This document shows positions 7,009 through 15,133 of a DNA stretch of 40,839 nucleotides, piece after piece. Every line of letters begins with the position of its first letter. Position 1 is the first letter of the stretch. Where the stretch lies: the NCBI GenBank assembly GCA_030147525.1, contig JASBVF010000008.1, positions 90,357-131,195 on the forward strand, in the 5' to 3' direction. Under the pieces are notes generated by a model. It worked only from the letters and a program-made list of their open reading frames with translations. It was not told where the DNA came from and searched no databases. The position numbers and the translations under genes were made by a program. Origin of the DNA: Bacteroidota bacterium. Lineage in GTDB: Bacteria; Bacteroidota; Bacteroidia; Chitinophagales; Saprospiraceae.

Positions 7009-9395
7009 AACTCTACCCTCCAACTCAAAATCGGAATTAACCCCAACTGCTCCTTCGTCAACACCTTGCCTTGTACGGAATCGTAATAATTGTATTGCGG
7101 ATTTTTCCGGCTAGTCACGTTTTGAATATCGAGGAAAAGCATGCTGTTGCGGCCGGTTTTGTTCCACTTCAGGTACAGGCGCAGGTCGATGCGAAAGTAG
7201 TCGTCCTGCTTCAAGGTGAAGGCCTCCTCTTGCCGGTACACCGTGTAGCCCCGTTCCTCCGATGCCGTCTCGTCGATGGGCGTATCCCGGAAGCCGCCGA
7301 TCCAGGCGATGCGGGCATTGATGCCCTTGGTGACGACCTTCCCGGTTTTTGTTTTCACAAATTCCCGCCCGCCGGTCAGGTTCAGCGTGTGGCCGCCATC
7401 GAAGCGGGTGCGGCGCCAGACTCCATCGCCGGTTGCGTACTCCGAACGATAGAGGGAACCGGCTAGCAGGAAATAATAGCGGTCGAGGATGAATTTTTGA
7501 AGCGAAAGGTCGAGGCCGTAGTTGCGCCCCTTCCCATCGCTGGTGAGGATTCTTTCACTGGTTCCAAATACCCCGGCGAGGTAAGGGAGTGAAAAATCCG
7601 TGAGGTTGAGCGTTGAAAAAGTCTGCCCGTTCAGATCCAGTGCCGGGACACTGAACAAGTATTGAAAGTAGGCTTCCGCATTGAAAACCATCGACTTGCC
7701 CAATTCCTGTCGGTATCCCGTAACCACGTGATGGGATTTCATAAAATCAAGCCCGTGCTTTGGCAACTGAGGCAACGCATAAAGTTGCGCCTGCTGCACC
7801 TGGCTGTTAAGGCTGTATGCAAGGCTTAGCCGCTGGCCGTTTTTGGGTAAAAAACTAAGCGCCAGCCGGGGCTCAACCGAGGTATTTGCAGCATCGTAAG
7901 TGAAATGACTCAGGCGCAGTCCGGCAGTCAGGTCCAGCTTCGGCAAGAGGTGTATTTCCCAATCAACGAAAGGCTGTAACAGCCAGCCTTCTATCCGCCC
8001 CGACAACGAAAACAGCCCGGTTTTGTATTCGTAAAACGACCGGAAACTGGTGTATTCCCGGGAGGCCTGCAAGCCTGCCTTCAGCCGCTGTCGGGCGTTG
8101 ATTTTGTGGGTAAAAACAGATGAAAATGCCAATTTGCTTTCAGCGAAATCATCGTTCTCTACCCGTGCCTTACCCGGTGGGTTAGCCCCAAGGTCAGCCG
8201 TGCGGCCATGCTCCAGCGCTGACAGGGCAAATACGGAGCGCCACACGCTTTTTTTACCCATCGGCAACACGTGTGTCAAACCTACGGCCCCCATTTTTGA
8301 TTGAAAATCTATGTCGAAGCGCTGCTTATCCTCTGTTATTTCAACACTGTCGGCGGGAGCGTTGAAAATGGTCGAGCTTTTTCCACCCACACCAAAAATG
8401 GAAAAATGCCCCGCTTTTGCCGAAGGCAATGAAATGTGGAAAGACAGATCCTGAAATGCCGTCTCCTCGTCGCCGAAATCAGCGCCCATCGCTGTGAGCA
8501 GACCGGTAAAAGAGTAACGGTAGTTTACGAGGTAGGAGGGAGTTGTTTGTTGTTCGTTGTTCGTTGTTCGTTTGCCGAGCGGCCCTTCCGCAGCCAGGTC
8601 AATTCCGATGAAGCCTGCCTGCGCCGTGAACTCATGCTGCTGATCATTGCCGGGCCGCAGGCGCATGTCGAAAATGCCGCCGAGGGAGTTGCCGTAAGTT
8701 GCCGGAAAAGCACCGGCGAGGAAGTTGGAAGTGCCGAGCAACTGGGCGCTGAGAATGTTCACACCGCCACCCGACTGCGTAGGCCGGTCGCTGAAGGTGC
8801 CGGCATTGGCTGTGTGGTTGGGGTTCACGATTTCGACACCTTCGAGCCACCACTTGACGGCATTCGGCGAATTGCCCCGCACGGAGATGACGTTGGTGCC
8901 GTCGTTGTTCCCGGCGACACCGGGGTGCAACATGGCCAGTCTGGCCGGATCATAAAACGTAGCGGGCATGCGCAGCTGTTCCTCAACCGTCATCGTGTAC
9001 ACGCTCAACGGCTGGATGCCCGGAGCGTTGCGTGGTTGCGCTTTCACGACGACCTCCTGCAGGGTCTCGCCCTGCTCCTGCAATTGCACATCCTTCACAG
9101 CCTCCTTGCCTGCCTCGACGAGCACTTCAGCAAGGGTCACCGTCTCATAGCCCACGTAGCTGACTTGCATACGGTAGCGTCCGACGGGCAATTTCTCAAA
9201 ACGGTAAGTACCTGATTCACCAGTAGTTGTGCCAATCTGCGGCGTTGTTTCAAGCAAAATCACCGTGGCGCCGGTGAGCGGGCGGGTATTGGCAGCGTCA
9301 GTGATTGTGCCCCGAAGGGTTTGCACGGGCGTTTGCGCAGCGATGAAATTTGACAATAGAAAGAAGCTGAGGAGCAGTGGGTGAAGTTTTTTCAT
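7005..9395 (-). CDS. TonB-dependent outer-membrane receptor with carboxypeptidase-regulatory-like domain
   Basis: A 796-residue outer-membrane receptor. The ATG at 9395 starts the signal peptide MKKLHPLLLSFFLLSNFIAA. Residues about 22-110 form a CarboxypepD_reg-like domain (LRGTITDAANTRPLTGATV, then GTYRFEKLPVGRYRMQVSYV), typical of Bacteroidota receptors. The plug follows (residues about 115-240; VISVRGNSPNAVKWWLEG) and the rest is a 22-strand-type barrel ending in the aromatic LSWRVEF. Substrate is unknown; no SusD gene is adjacent. Around residues 280-290 the barrel loop contains KRTTNNEQQTT, encoded by a tandem heptamer repeat, replacing the short turn expected between EGPLG and SYLVNYRYS. 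An upstream in-frame TTG (9437) is rejected as start. Confidence 0.93.
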   Translation of the reverse strand: MKKLHPLLLSFFLLSNFIAAQTPVQTLRGTITDAANTRPLTGATVILLETTPQIGTTTGESGTYRFEKLPVGRYRMQVSYVGYETVTLAEVLVEAGKEAVKDVQLQEQGETLQEVVVKAQPRNAPGIQPLSVYTMTVEEQLRMPATFYDPARLAMLHPGVAGNNDGTNVISVRGNSPNAVKWWLEGVEIVNPNHTANAGTFSDRPTQSGGGVNILSAQLLGTSNFLAGAFPATYGNSLGGIFDMRLRPGNDQQHEFTAQAGFIGIDLAAEGPLGKRTTNNEQQTTPSYLVNYRYSFTGLLTAMGADFGDEETAFQDLSFHISLPSAKAGHFSIFGVGGKSSTIFNAPADSVEITEDKQRFDIDFQSKMGAVGLTHVLPMGKKSVWRSVFALSALEHGRTADLGANPPGKARVENDDFAESKLAFSSVFTHKINARQRLKAGLQASREYTSFRSFYEYKTGLFSLSGRIEGWLLQPFVDWEIHLLPKLDLTAGLRLSHFTYDAANTSVEPRLALSFLPKNGQRLSLAYSLNSQVQQAQLYALPQLPKHGLDFMKSHHVVTGYRQELGKSMVFNAEAYFQYLFSVPALDLNGQTFSTLNLTDFSLPYLAGVFGTSERILTSDGKGRNYGLDLSLQKFILDRYYFLLAGSLYRSEYATGDGVWRRTRFDGGHTLNLTGGREFVKTKTGKVVTKGINARIAWIGGFRDTPIDETASEERGYTVYRQEEAFTLKQDDYFRIDLRLYLKWNKTGRNSMLFLDIQNVTSRKNPQYNYYDSVQGKVLTKEQLGLIPILSWRVEF
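8542..8569. repeat. In-frame heptamer repeat inside the TonB receptor gene
   Basis: Four consecutive heptamers on the plus strand (GTTGTTT then three GTTGTTC). Three heptamers are 21 bp, so the run adds 7 codons without shifting frame. It encodes part of KRTTNNEQQTT in a predicted periplasmic turn or surface loop of the receptor barrel. The word structure matches the intergenic repeats of this window. Confidence 0.75.
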
Positions 9396-9459
9396 GGAAA
9401 TGAATCTGAAGCAGTTTGCAAAAATGCCTGGGTTCAATAGACTGAAATGCAGCCCTGAT

Positions 9460-9491
9460 GCCTACTTGCCTACTCGCAAACTCGCCTACTT
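9460..9491. repeat. Octamer word repeat upstream of the DUF3592 gene
   Basis: Exactly four octamers in a row: GCCTACTT, GCCTACTC, GCAAACTC, GCCTACTT. It lies between the divergent TonB receptor and DUF3592 genes, ending 7 bp before the -7-like box TAACTTTG. No complementary arm is present. Confidence 0.7.
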
Positions 9492-9497
9492 TTAACA

Positions 9498-9505
9498 TAA
9501 CTTTG
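9498..9505 (+). promoter_or_regulatory. Bacteroidota -7 promoter box (TAnnTTTG) for the DUF3592 gene
   Basis: TAACTTTG matches the Bacteroidota housekeeping sigma -7 consensus TAnnTTTG exactly and lies 22 bp upstream of the DUF3592 start codon. A TTTG/TTG -33 element at the usual distance is not evident because the octamer repeat occupies that place. Confidence 0.4.
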
Positions 9506-9527
9506 GGCAAAAATAGCAACCTCCGCC

Positions 9528-10418
9528 ATGATTCCACCGGAAGAAAATCAACGGACGCTTCGGGACCTGCCTCCCCGACACCTCGATTGGTACACCCAGA
9601 CGGTGCTACTGGTCGGCGATTTCATCAGCCAGACCGGGTGGGCGCTGCTGGCGGTGGGTTCCATTTTTTTCTGGACGACGGCGGTGAATTCAGAGGTAAA
9701 ATATTTTTTTGAAAAACACAACATCGACTGGCAGCAAAGGGCTGGCGTGGTGCTGGAAGCTGACACGACTTTGGGCGTTGAAAACAAAAAACGCATCTGG
9801 AAATATCGCCATTCCTTCAACCCCGGCGACGGCTATCGATACCTCGGCACGAGCTATTCGGTGGGTAAAAAATTCGACGCCGGGCAGATCGCCTACATCC
9901 AGTACGACCCCGAAAACCCGGAGACTAACCACATTGTGGGGCTGCGGCGAAGCGAGTATTCATGGCGGGTGAATTTACTGCTGTTCATCCCGGCCTTCGG
10001 GCTGTTTTTCATCCTCTACCCTGTCCGGTTGAACCTGCGGGATTTACGCCTGTTGAAAATCGGGGACTTCACCCGGGGCGAGTTGGAAAGCAAAACCGCC
10101 ACCGGGCAGTCGGTGAAAAAAGGTGCAAAGGTTTTGCCGGTGTTCAAATATCTTTTCCGGTTTGAGCACGAGGGGGTTATTTACCTGGCCAGTTGCCGGA
10201 CGCACCGGACAAGTCTGGTGGAAGACGAGCAGACGGAGAGCATACTTTTCGATCGCTACAACCCTGCTTACAACCTGGTGTACGACGCCGTGCCGAACGT
10301 GCCGCCAATCAATACGGAAGGAAAGATGGAACGTATGCCGGCGTCAAAATCATGGGTTTTGTTTCTGCCGGTTTTCACGGTTGCTGTTAATTTGACTTTT
10401 GCGATGCTGACTTTTTGA
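9528..10418 (+). CDS. DUF3592 family membrane protein
   Basis: A 296-residue protein with three predicted transmembrane helices (about residues 37-53, 147-165 and 274-293). Between the first two lies a roughly 90-residue extracytoplasmic beta domain (GVVLEADTTLGVENKKRIWK, then FDAGQIAYIQYDPENPE), the pattern of DUF3592 proteins; a second related beta segment follows the middle helix (GDFTRGELESKTATGQS, later YLFRFEHEGVIYLASC). Function is unknown. It is a single-gene unit between the TonB receptor and lon, with no terminator seen before lon. Confidence 0.8.
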   Translation: MIPPEENQRTLRDLPPRHLDWYTQTVLLVGDFISQTGWALLAVGSIFFWTTAVNSEVKYFFEKHNIDWQQRAGVVLEADTTLGVENKKRIWKYRHSFNPGDGYRYLGTSYSVGKKFDAGQIAYIQYDPENPETNHIVGLRRSEYSWRVNLLLFIPAFGLFFILYPVRLNLRDLRLLKIGDFTRGELESKTATGQSVKKGAKVLPVFKYLFRFEHEGVIYLASCRTHRTSLVEDEQTESILFDRYNPAYNLVYDAVPNVPPINTEGKMERMPASKSWVLFLPVFTVAVNLTFAMLTF

Positions 10419-10504
10419 CGGCCATTTTTTTAAAAAATCAGCTTTTTTCGTGCAATTTTCTTAAAATCTGCCAATACTTGCGTCAAATTTTCACCTCAAC
10501 CGGA

Positions 10505-10520
10505 TGGCACAAATCTTGGC
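10505..10520 (+). promoter_or_regulatory. Weak sigma-54-like site upstream of lon
   Basis: TGGCACAAATCTTGGC at 10505-10520 has a perfect -24 half (TGGCAC), but the -12 half reads TTGG at the canonical 10-nt distance (GC only at 11 nt). It points toward lon, 170 bp upstream of its start. The rest of the 274-bp spacer holds an A/T palindrome GCTTTTTTTAAAAAAAAAGC at 10618-10637 and nothing else recognised. Confidence 0.25.
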
Positions 10521-10692
10521 GAAATCCGTAAATTGCCTGGAAGAAGCTATTTTCTGACATTTTGACAAAAAAGACATTGGAACTTAGAAATTAGCGGGCA
10601 GACTTTGCCGATGTTTGCTTTTTTTAAAAAAAAAGCTTCCTGAGCCTGATCACTAATATCTAAACTTCCTGACTCCAGAATTAAATTCATTT

Positions 10693-13101
10693 ATGCCTTT
10701 ACTTGACGAATTATATGCGCCTGAGGGATTTGATGAAGAAGGCGAATTCATGCCCCTGATCACCATCGAAGAAGAAGATGAGCAGAACATCAAAGACCCC
10801 TACCCGGAAGTACTTCCGGTGCTGGCGCTGAAAAACACCGTACTTTTCCCCGGCGTTGTCATTCCCATTACGGTGGGGCGTGACAAAAGCATCCGGGCCG
10901 TGCAAAAAGCATACGACCACCACCGGATTGTAGCTGTGCTATCGCAACGGGACAGTAAAATTGAAGACCCCGCAAGCCAGGATTTGTTCCAAATCGGGAC
11001 ACTGGCCCGTATCATCAAACTCATCCGCATGCCCGATGGTACGACCACGGCCATTTTACAGGGCCGCAAGCGTTTTCGTTTGATAAAAATGGTATCCGAA
11101 ACGCCATACATGCAAGCCACGGTCGAGGAGTTGAATTACCTGCTTCCGAAAAATAAACTGGAGTTTGAGGCCATCGTCGCTACCATTACCGACAAGGCCC
11201 GGAATATCATCCAGCTTTCACCCCACATTCCTTCCGAAGCCGTGGTGATGATTAAAAACATCAACAACCCGAGCTTCCTCATCAACTTTATCGCTTCCAA
11301 TCTTGGCGTCAAACTCATCGCCAAGCAGGCCATCCTGGAGCAGGACAACCTGGTGGAAAAAGCCGAGGCACTGCTCGAACAGATGGATACGGAGTTGCAG
11401 TTGCTGGAGTTGAAAGACCGCATCGAAAGCAAGGTGCGCACGGATATCGAAAAGCAGCAGCGGGACTATTACCTCAGTCAACAATTAAAAACCATACAGG
11501 AGGAATTAGGGCAAAACCCGCAGGAAGAAGAACTACGGCAGCTCGCCGAACGTGCCCGCACCAAAAAATGGCCGGCAGCCGCCGCCGAGACATTTGACAA
11601 AGAGATCAGCAAACTGCGCCGAATGAATCCGCAGGTAGCCGAGTATGCCATCCAGATGAATTACCTGGAAGTGCTGCTCGACTTGCCCTGGGAGGAATTC
11701 ACCAAAGATAATTTTGACCTGAAAAGGGTGCTCAAAGTGCTCGACAAAGACCATTACGGCCTGGAGAAGGTGAAGGAACGCATCCTTCAGCATCTCGCCG
11801 TACTGAAACTCAAGGGCGACATGAAAGCGCCCATCCTTTGCCTGGTCGGCCCTCCGGGCGTGGGTAAAACTTCGCTGGGTAAGTCCATTGCGAAAGCGAT
11901 CAAACGCAAATTTATCCGTATGTCGCTCGGCGGCCTGCACGATGAAGCAGAGATTCGTGGCCACCGCAAAACCTACATCGGCGCCATGCCGGGCCGTATC
12001 ATTCAATCCATCAAAAAAGCCGAGTCGAATAACCCGGTTTTCATCCTCGATGAAATTGACAAGGTAGGCCAAAGCTTCCGGGGCGACCCTTCCTCTGCGT
12101 TGCTCGAAGTACTTGATCCAGAGCAGAACTCGACATTTTACGACAACTACCTGGAGTTGGAATACGACCTCTCCAAAGTCATGTTCATCGCCACCGCCAA
12201 CAGCCTTTCCAGCATTCAGCCTGCGCTGCTCGACCGGATGGAGATGATTTACATCAGCGGCTACTCGCTGGAGGAGAAAATCGAAATTGCCAAGCGCCAC
12301 CTGATTCCCGAACAGCGCAAGGAGCATGGCTTGACGGCTAAACACATCAACCTGAGCAAGTCGGTTTTGAAAAACCTGATTCAGGAGTACACCCGTGAGT
12401 CAGGCGTGCGAAACCTGAACCGCCAGATTGCCGGTGTGATGCGCTACGTAGCCAAACAGGTAGCCATGGAGGAGGAGTACAATGTGAACATCAAGCCGGA
12501 AGACCTCAAGGAAATACTCGGCCCGTCCCGTTTTTCCAATGAAATATACAGCGAAAAACAGCCTTTTGGCGTAGCTATCGGGCTGGCCTGGACTTCTGTG
12601 GGCGGTGAAATTCTTTTCATCGAAACCAGCCTGCACAAAGGTAAGGGTGGCCTGACGATGACCGGAAACCTCGGTTCTGTGATGAAAGAATCTGCCACTA
12701 CAGCGCTCAGTTTCATCAAAGCTAACTCAGAGGCACTCGGCATTGATCCGAAAATGATCGAGGAGCACGACATCCATATTCACGTACCGGAAGGCGCTAT
12801 CCCAAAGGACGGCCCTTCAGCCGGCATCACGATGCTCACGGCCCTCACTTCCGCATTTACGAAGAAGCCCGTCAAACCCTACCTTGCCATGACCGGGGAA
12901 ATTACCCTGCGTGGAAAGGTGCTGCCGGTCGGCGGAATCAAGGAAAAAATGCTCGCAGCCAAACGGGCCGGCATCAAAGAAATTATTCTTTGCAAAGACA
13001 ATCAGAAAAATGTGGAGGAGATTAACCAGGAGTTCATCGGCGGGCTGAAGTTCCACTTTGTGGACAGAATGGACGAGGTGCTGAAACTGGCGCTGAAATG
13101 A
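10693..13101 (+). CDS. lon: ATP-dependent Lon protease
   Basis: An 802-residue LonA protease degrading misfolded and regulatory proteins in the cytosol. The N-terminal substrate-binding domain spans about residues 38-245 ([20 protein letters not shown]), followed by a helical linker with [16 protein letters not shown]. The AAA+ module has Walker A GPPGVGKT at 386-393 and Walker B FILDEIDK. The protease domain carries the serine-lysine dyad: S709 in KDGPSAG and K752 in GGIKEKML, 43 residues apart as in E. coli Lon. Full length. The acidic 30-residue N-terminal extension is common in Bacteroidota Lon. Directly after the stop codon comes a 33-bp-armed hairpin shared with the convergent nadA. Confidence 0.98.
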   Translation: MPLLDELYAPEGFDEEGEFMPLITIEEEDEQNIKDPYPEVLPVLALKNTVLFPGVVIPITVGRDKSIRAVQKAYDHHRIVAVLSQRDSKIEDPASQDLFQIGTLARIIKLIRMPDGTTTAILQGRKRFRLIKMVSETPYMQATVEELNYLLPKNKLEFEAIVATITDKARNIIQLSPHIPSEAVVMIKNINNPSFLINFIASNLGVKLIAKQAILEQDNLVEKAEALLEQMDTELQLLELKDRIESKVRTDIEKQQRDYYLSQQLKTIQEELGQNPQEEELRQLAERARTKKWPAAAAETFDKEISKLRRMNPQVAEYAIQMNYLEVLLDLPWEEFTKDNFDLKRVLKVLDKDHYGLEKVKERILQHLAVLKLKGDMKAPILCLVGPPGVGKTSLGKSIAKAIKRKFIRMSLGGLHDEAEIRGHRKTYIGAMPGRIIQSIKKAESNNPVFILDEIDKVGQSFRGDPSSALLEVLDPEQNSTFYDNYLELEYDLSKVMFIATANSLSSIQPALLDRMEMIYISGYSLEEKIEIAKRHLIPEQRKEHGLTAKHINLSKSVLKNLIQEYTRESGVRNLNRQIAGVMRYVAKQVAMEEEYNVNIKPEDLKEILGPSRFSNEIYSEKQPFGVAIGLAWTSVGGEILFIETSLHKGKGGLTMTGNLGSVMKESATTALSFIKANSEALGIDPKMIEEHDIHIHVPEGAIPKDGPSAGITMLTALTSAFTKKPVKPYLAMTGEITLRGKVLPVGGIKEKMLAAKRAGIKEIILCKDNQKNVEEINQEFIGGLKFHFVDRMDEVLKLALK

Positions 13102-13183
13102 GTGTTTGGGTGCATGCGTAATTGAGTGTTTGTGAAATAGCTTCGAATCCCACAAACACTCAAATACGCAAACACCCAAACAC
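13102..13183. repeat. Octamer foldback element / bidirectional terminator candidate between lon and nadA
   Basis: The left arm 13102-13134 and right arm 13151-13183 are 33 bp each and reverse-complementary at 30 positions, with a 16-nt loop. The reverse complement of the right arm is four clean octamers, GTGTTTGG, GTGTTTGC, GTATTTGA, GTGTTTGT, plus one base. It starts at the base after the lon TGA and ends 5 bp from the nadA stop, filling the spacer of a convergent pair. Position suggests bidirectional termination or an RNA end structure; it is not a GC-rich stem with a U-run. Confidence 0.8.
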
Positions 13184-13188
13184 ACTTT

Positions 13189-14196
13189 TCAAAGACCTGC
13201 CTTCGCCGAAATCTCCAGCATGCGGTCGATGCTTTTCACACCTTCCCGGATGACACTTTCGGGCAAGAAGATTTCCGGCATTTCATATTTCATGCAGATG
13301 TAAAGTTTTTCCAGCGTGTTCCGCTTCATGTGCGGGCACTCATTGCAGGCACAGGTGTTGTTAGGCGGCGCCGGAATGAACGTTTTGTGCGGGGAAGCCT
13401 TCTCCATTTGGTGGAGAATACCTGCCTCCGTGGCGACTATAAACGTCTTGGCTTCGCTTCGCTTGGTAAAATTCAACAGCCCGGTCGTTGACCCGATAAA
13501 GTCAGCGGAATCGAGGATATGCGCCTCACACTCCGGGTGTGCGATCAGCAGCGCATCGGGATGGCGCAGGCGAAGTTTGGTGATTTTTTCTGCGGAAAAA
13601 ATTTCATGCACCATGCAGGCGCCGTTCCAGAGCACCATGTCACGGCCGGTTTTTTTCACCAGGTAGCGGCCCAGATTGATGTCGGGTGCAAAAATGATCG
13701 GCTGATCCTTCGGAATGCTTTCGATGATCTGCACGGCATTGGTGGAAGTACAGCAAATATCGGTGAGCGTTTTCATCTCCGCCGTCGTATTCACGTAGCT
13801 GACGACGATATGGTCAGGGTATTTTTCCTTAAACTTTCTGAAAACGGGCGCCGGGCAGGCATCAGCCAGCGAGCAGCCGGCTTTCAGGTCGGGCAGCAGC
13901 ACCTTTTTTTGCGGACTAAGCATTTTCGCCGTTTCAGCCATAAAATGGACACCTGCAAAGACGATGATATCAGCCTCCGTTTTGGCGGCCTCCTGCGAAA
14001 GGCCAAGGCTGTCGCCGATGTAATCGGCGATATCCTGAATGTCCGGCTCCTGGTAATAATGCGCCAGAATGATGGCATTTTTTTCCTTTTTCAGTTTTTC
14101 GATTTCTTCGAAAAGGTCGAGCGTGGGGTCGATGTCAAGATCGAGGTACCCTTTTTTTTCAAGATCGGTTTTGACTTGCTCCAATTCTGCGGTCAT
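13189..14196 (-). CDS. nadA: Quinolinate synthase
   Basis: A 335-residue type A quinolinate synthase, condensing iminoaspartate with dihydroxyacetone phosphate to quinolinate in de novo NAD synthesis. The three [4Fe-4S] cysteines are visible in [22 protein letters not shown] and CNECPHMK. Other hallmarks are [19 protein letters not shown] near residue 42, YVNTTAEMK and [10 protein letters not shown]. The ATG at 14196 gives the typical start MTAELEQ; an upstream ATG at 14250 would add an unlikely basic stretch. No nadB or nadC is adjacent. Convergent with lon. Confidence 0.97.
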   Translation of the reverse strand: MTAELEQVKTDLEKKGYLDLDIDPTLDLFEEIEKLKKEKNAIILAHYYQEPDIQDIADYIGDSLGLSQEAAKTEADIIVFAGVHFMAETAKMLSPQKKVLLPDLKAGCSLADACPAPVFRKFKEKYPDHIVVSYVNTTAEMKTLTDICCTSTNAVQIIESIPKDQPIIFAPDINLGRYLVKKTGRDMVLWNGACMVHEIFSAEKITKLRLRHPDALLIAHPECEAHILDSADFIGSTTGLLNFTKRSEAKTFIVATEAGILHQMEKASPHKTFIPAPPNNTCACNECPHMKRNTLEKLYICMKYEMPEIFLPESVIREGVKSIDRMLEISAKAGL

Positions 14197-14541
14197 GATT
14201 AATTTTTTTAAAAAAATCCGTGTGCATAGTTTCTTAAAACCACAACTCACTGATTTACAGTTTTTTTAAAAAACAAGCACCAGTAAAACAAATGCGAATT
14301 TAGAATGAAACGCCAGGTTCTCTCAATGGTTCGGTTAATTTGTTTTAGCAAAATTGAGTGCCATCATTTTTTTGGTACTGCTTTTGCATTTCACTGAATA
14401 TTCCTCCCTAAGTCTCACTCACATTTAATTCATCCCATTCTACCTGCCTCAGTCTACCAGTCTGCATGGATAAGTGAAATGCACATCACTTAAATCATAT
14501 TATCGAACAGGAATACTTAAGGACTAAAAACACAAAAACGC
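14197..14541. other. Intergenic region between divergent nadA and CBS-domain gene
   Basis: 345 bp without a credible gene. It holds a sigma-54-like promoter toward the CBS gene (14372-14389), an A/T palindrome GTTTTTTTAAAAAAC near 14259-14273, and a short word-like run at 14437-14465 where TCTACC recurs. The nadA promoter was not identified. Confidence 0.6.
14372..14389 (+). promoter_or_regulatory. Sigma-54 (-24/-12) promoter candidate for the CBS-domain gene
   Basis: TTGGTACTGCTTTTGCAT matches the RpoN consensus TGGYACR-N4-TTGCW: GG at 14374-14375 and GC at 14386-14387 are exactly 10 nt apart, with TAC after GG and TTGCA at -12. The predicted start near 14399 leaves a leader of about 140 nt before the CBS gene. 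No enhancer-binding site was identified. Confidence 0.5.
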
Positions 14542-14970
14542 ATGAAAAATCATACACCCATCTCTAAAATAATCCGGACCAACTGTACAGTGATTGAAGC
14601 AGGAGCAGATATCCACACCATCCGGTTCATTTTCGAACATTTTTCCAACCAATTTTTGCCTGTTGTGAAAGGACTTCGATTCGTCGGTGTCATCCTTCGG
14701 AATGAGTTTTTTGATCATTACAACGCAGGAATAAGCCCTGTACTGAAAGCTGCTGACCTGGTTTCCACAGAAATGGTCATGCTTTCACCGGAAACCAGCC
14801 TGGACGAAGCCCGGGAAGTTTTCAATTCCAAAATCTTTGACATTATCCCGATTGCAGATGAAGACGGCGATCTGATGGGTATTGTTATGCGGGAAGACGT
14901 TGATATACAACTAAAAAGAAACACTTCAATGCGGCATCCTGCCGAAGTACTTAGAAGAGCATTCGCATAA
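14542..14970 (+). CDS. Two-CBS-domain (Bateman module) protein
   Basis: A 142-residue stand-alone Bateman module. CBS1 covers about residues 10-65 (CTVIEAGADIHTIRFIFEHF, then FLPVVKGLRFVGVILRNEFF) and CBS2 about 72-130 (MVMLSPETSLDEAREVFNSK, then IIPIADEDGDLMGIVMREDV). Such modules bind adenosine nucleotides and regulate partner proteins; no enzymatic domain is attached. The SPET-, PI/V-AD-DG- and G-V-RED patterns are CBS hallmarks. Preceded by a good sigma-54-like site and followed by the DUF1015 gene 163 bp on. The partner protein is unknown. Confidence 0.88.
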   Translation: MKNHTPISKIIRTNCTVIEAGADIHTIRFIFEHFSNQFLPVVKGLRFVGVILRNEFFDHYNAGISPVLKAADLVSTEMVMLSPETSLDEAREVFNSKIFDIIPIADEDGDLMGIVMREDVDIQLKRNTSMRHPAEVLRRAFA

Positions 14971-15076
14971 TTAACTAATAATCAAATTAAAGGAGTTTAC
15001 AGCTTGGAAAAACACCTAAAATACTCATTATCAAATCTTTAAACTCCTTCCTCTTTATCCCTCAAACAAATAAACC

Positions 15077-15107
15077 TTTGCAATTAGCTTCCCTTTCGCT
15101 TACTTTG
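15077..15107 (+). promoter_or_regulatory. Bacteroidota housekeeping promoter candidate for the DUF1015 gene
   Basis: TTTG at 15077-15080 (-33 type) and TTACTTTG at 15100-15107 (close to TAnnTTTG) are 19 nt apart, a suitable spacing. The start codon at 15134 lies about 20 nt past the expected transcription start. Confidence 0.45.
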
Positions 15108-15133
15108 CCACTGGCTATTATCAAGCGAAACCA

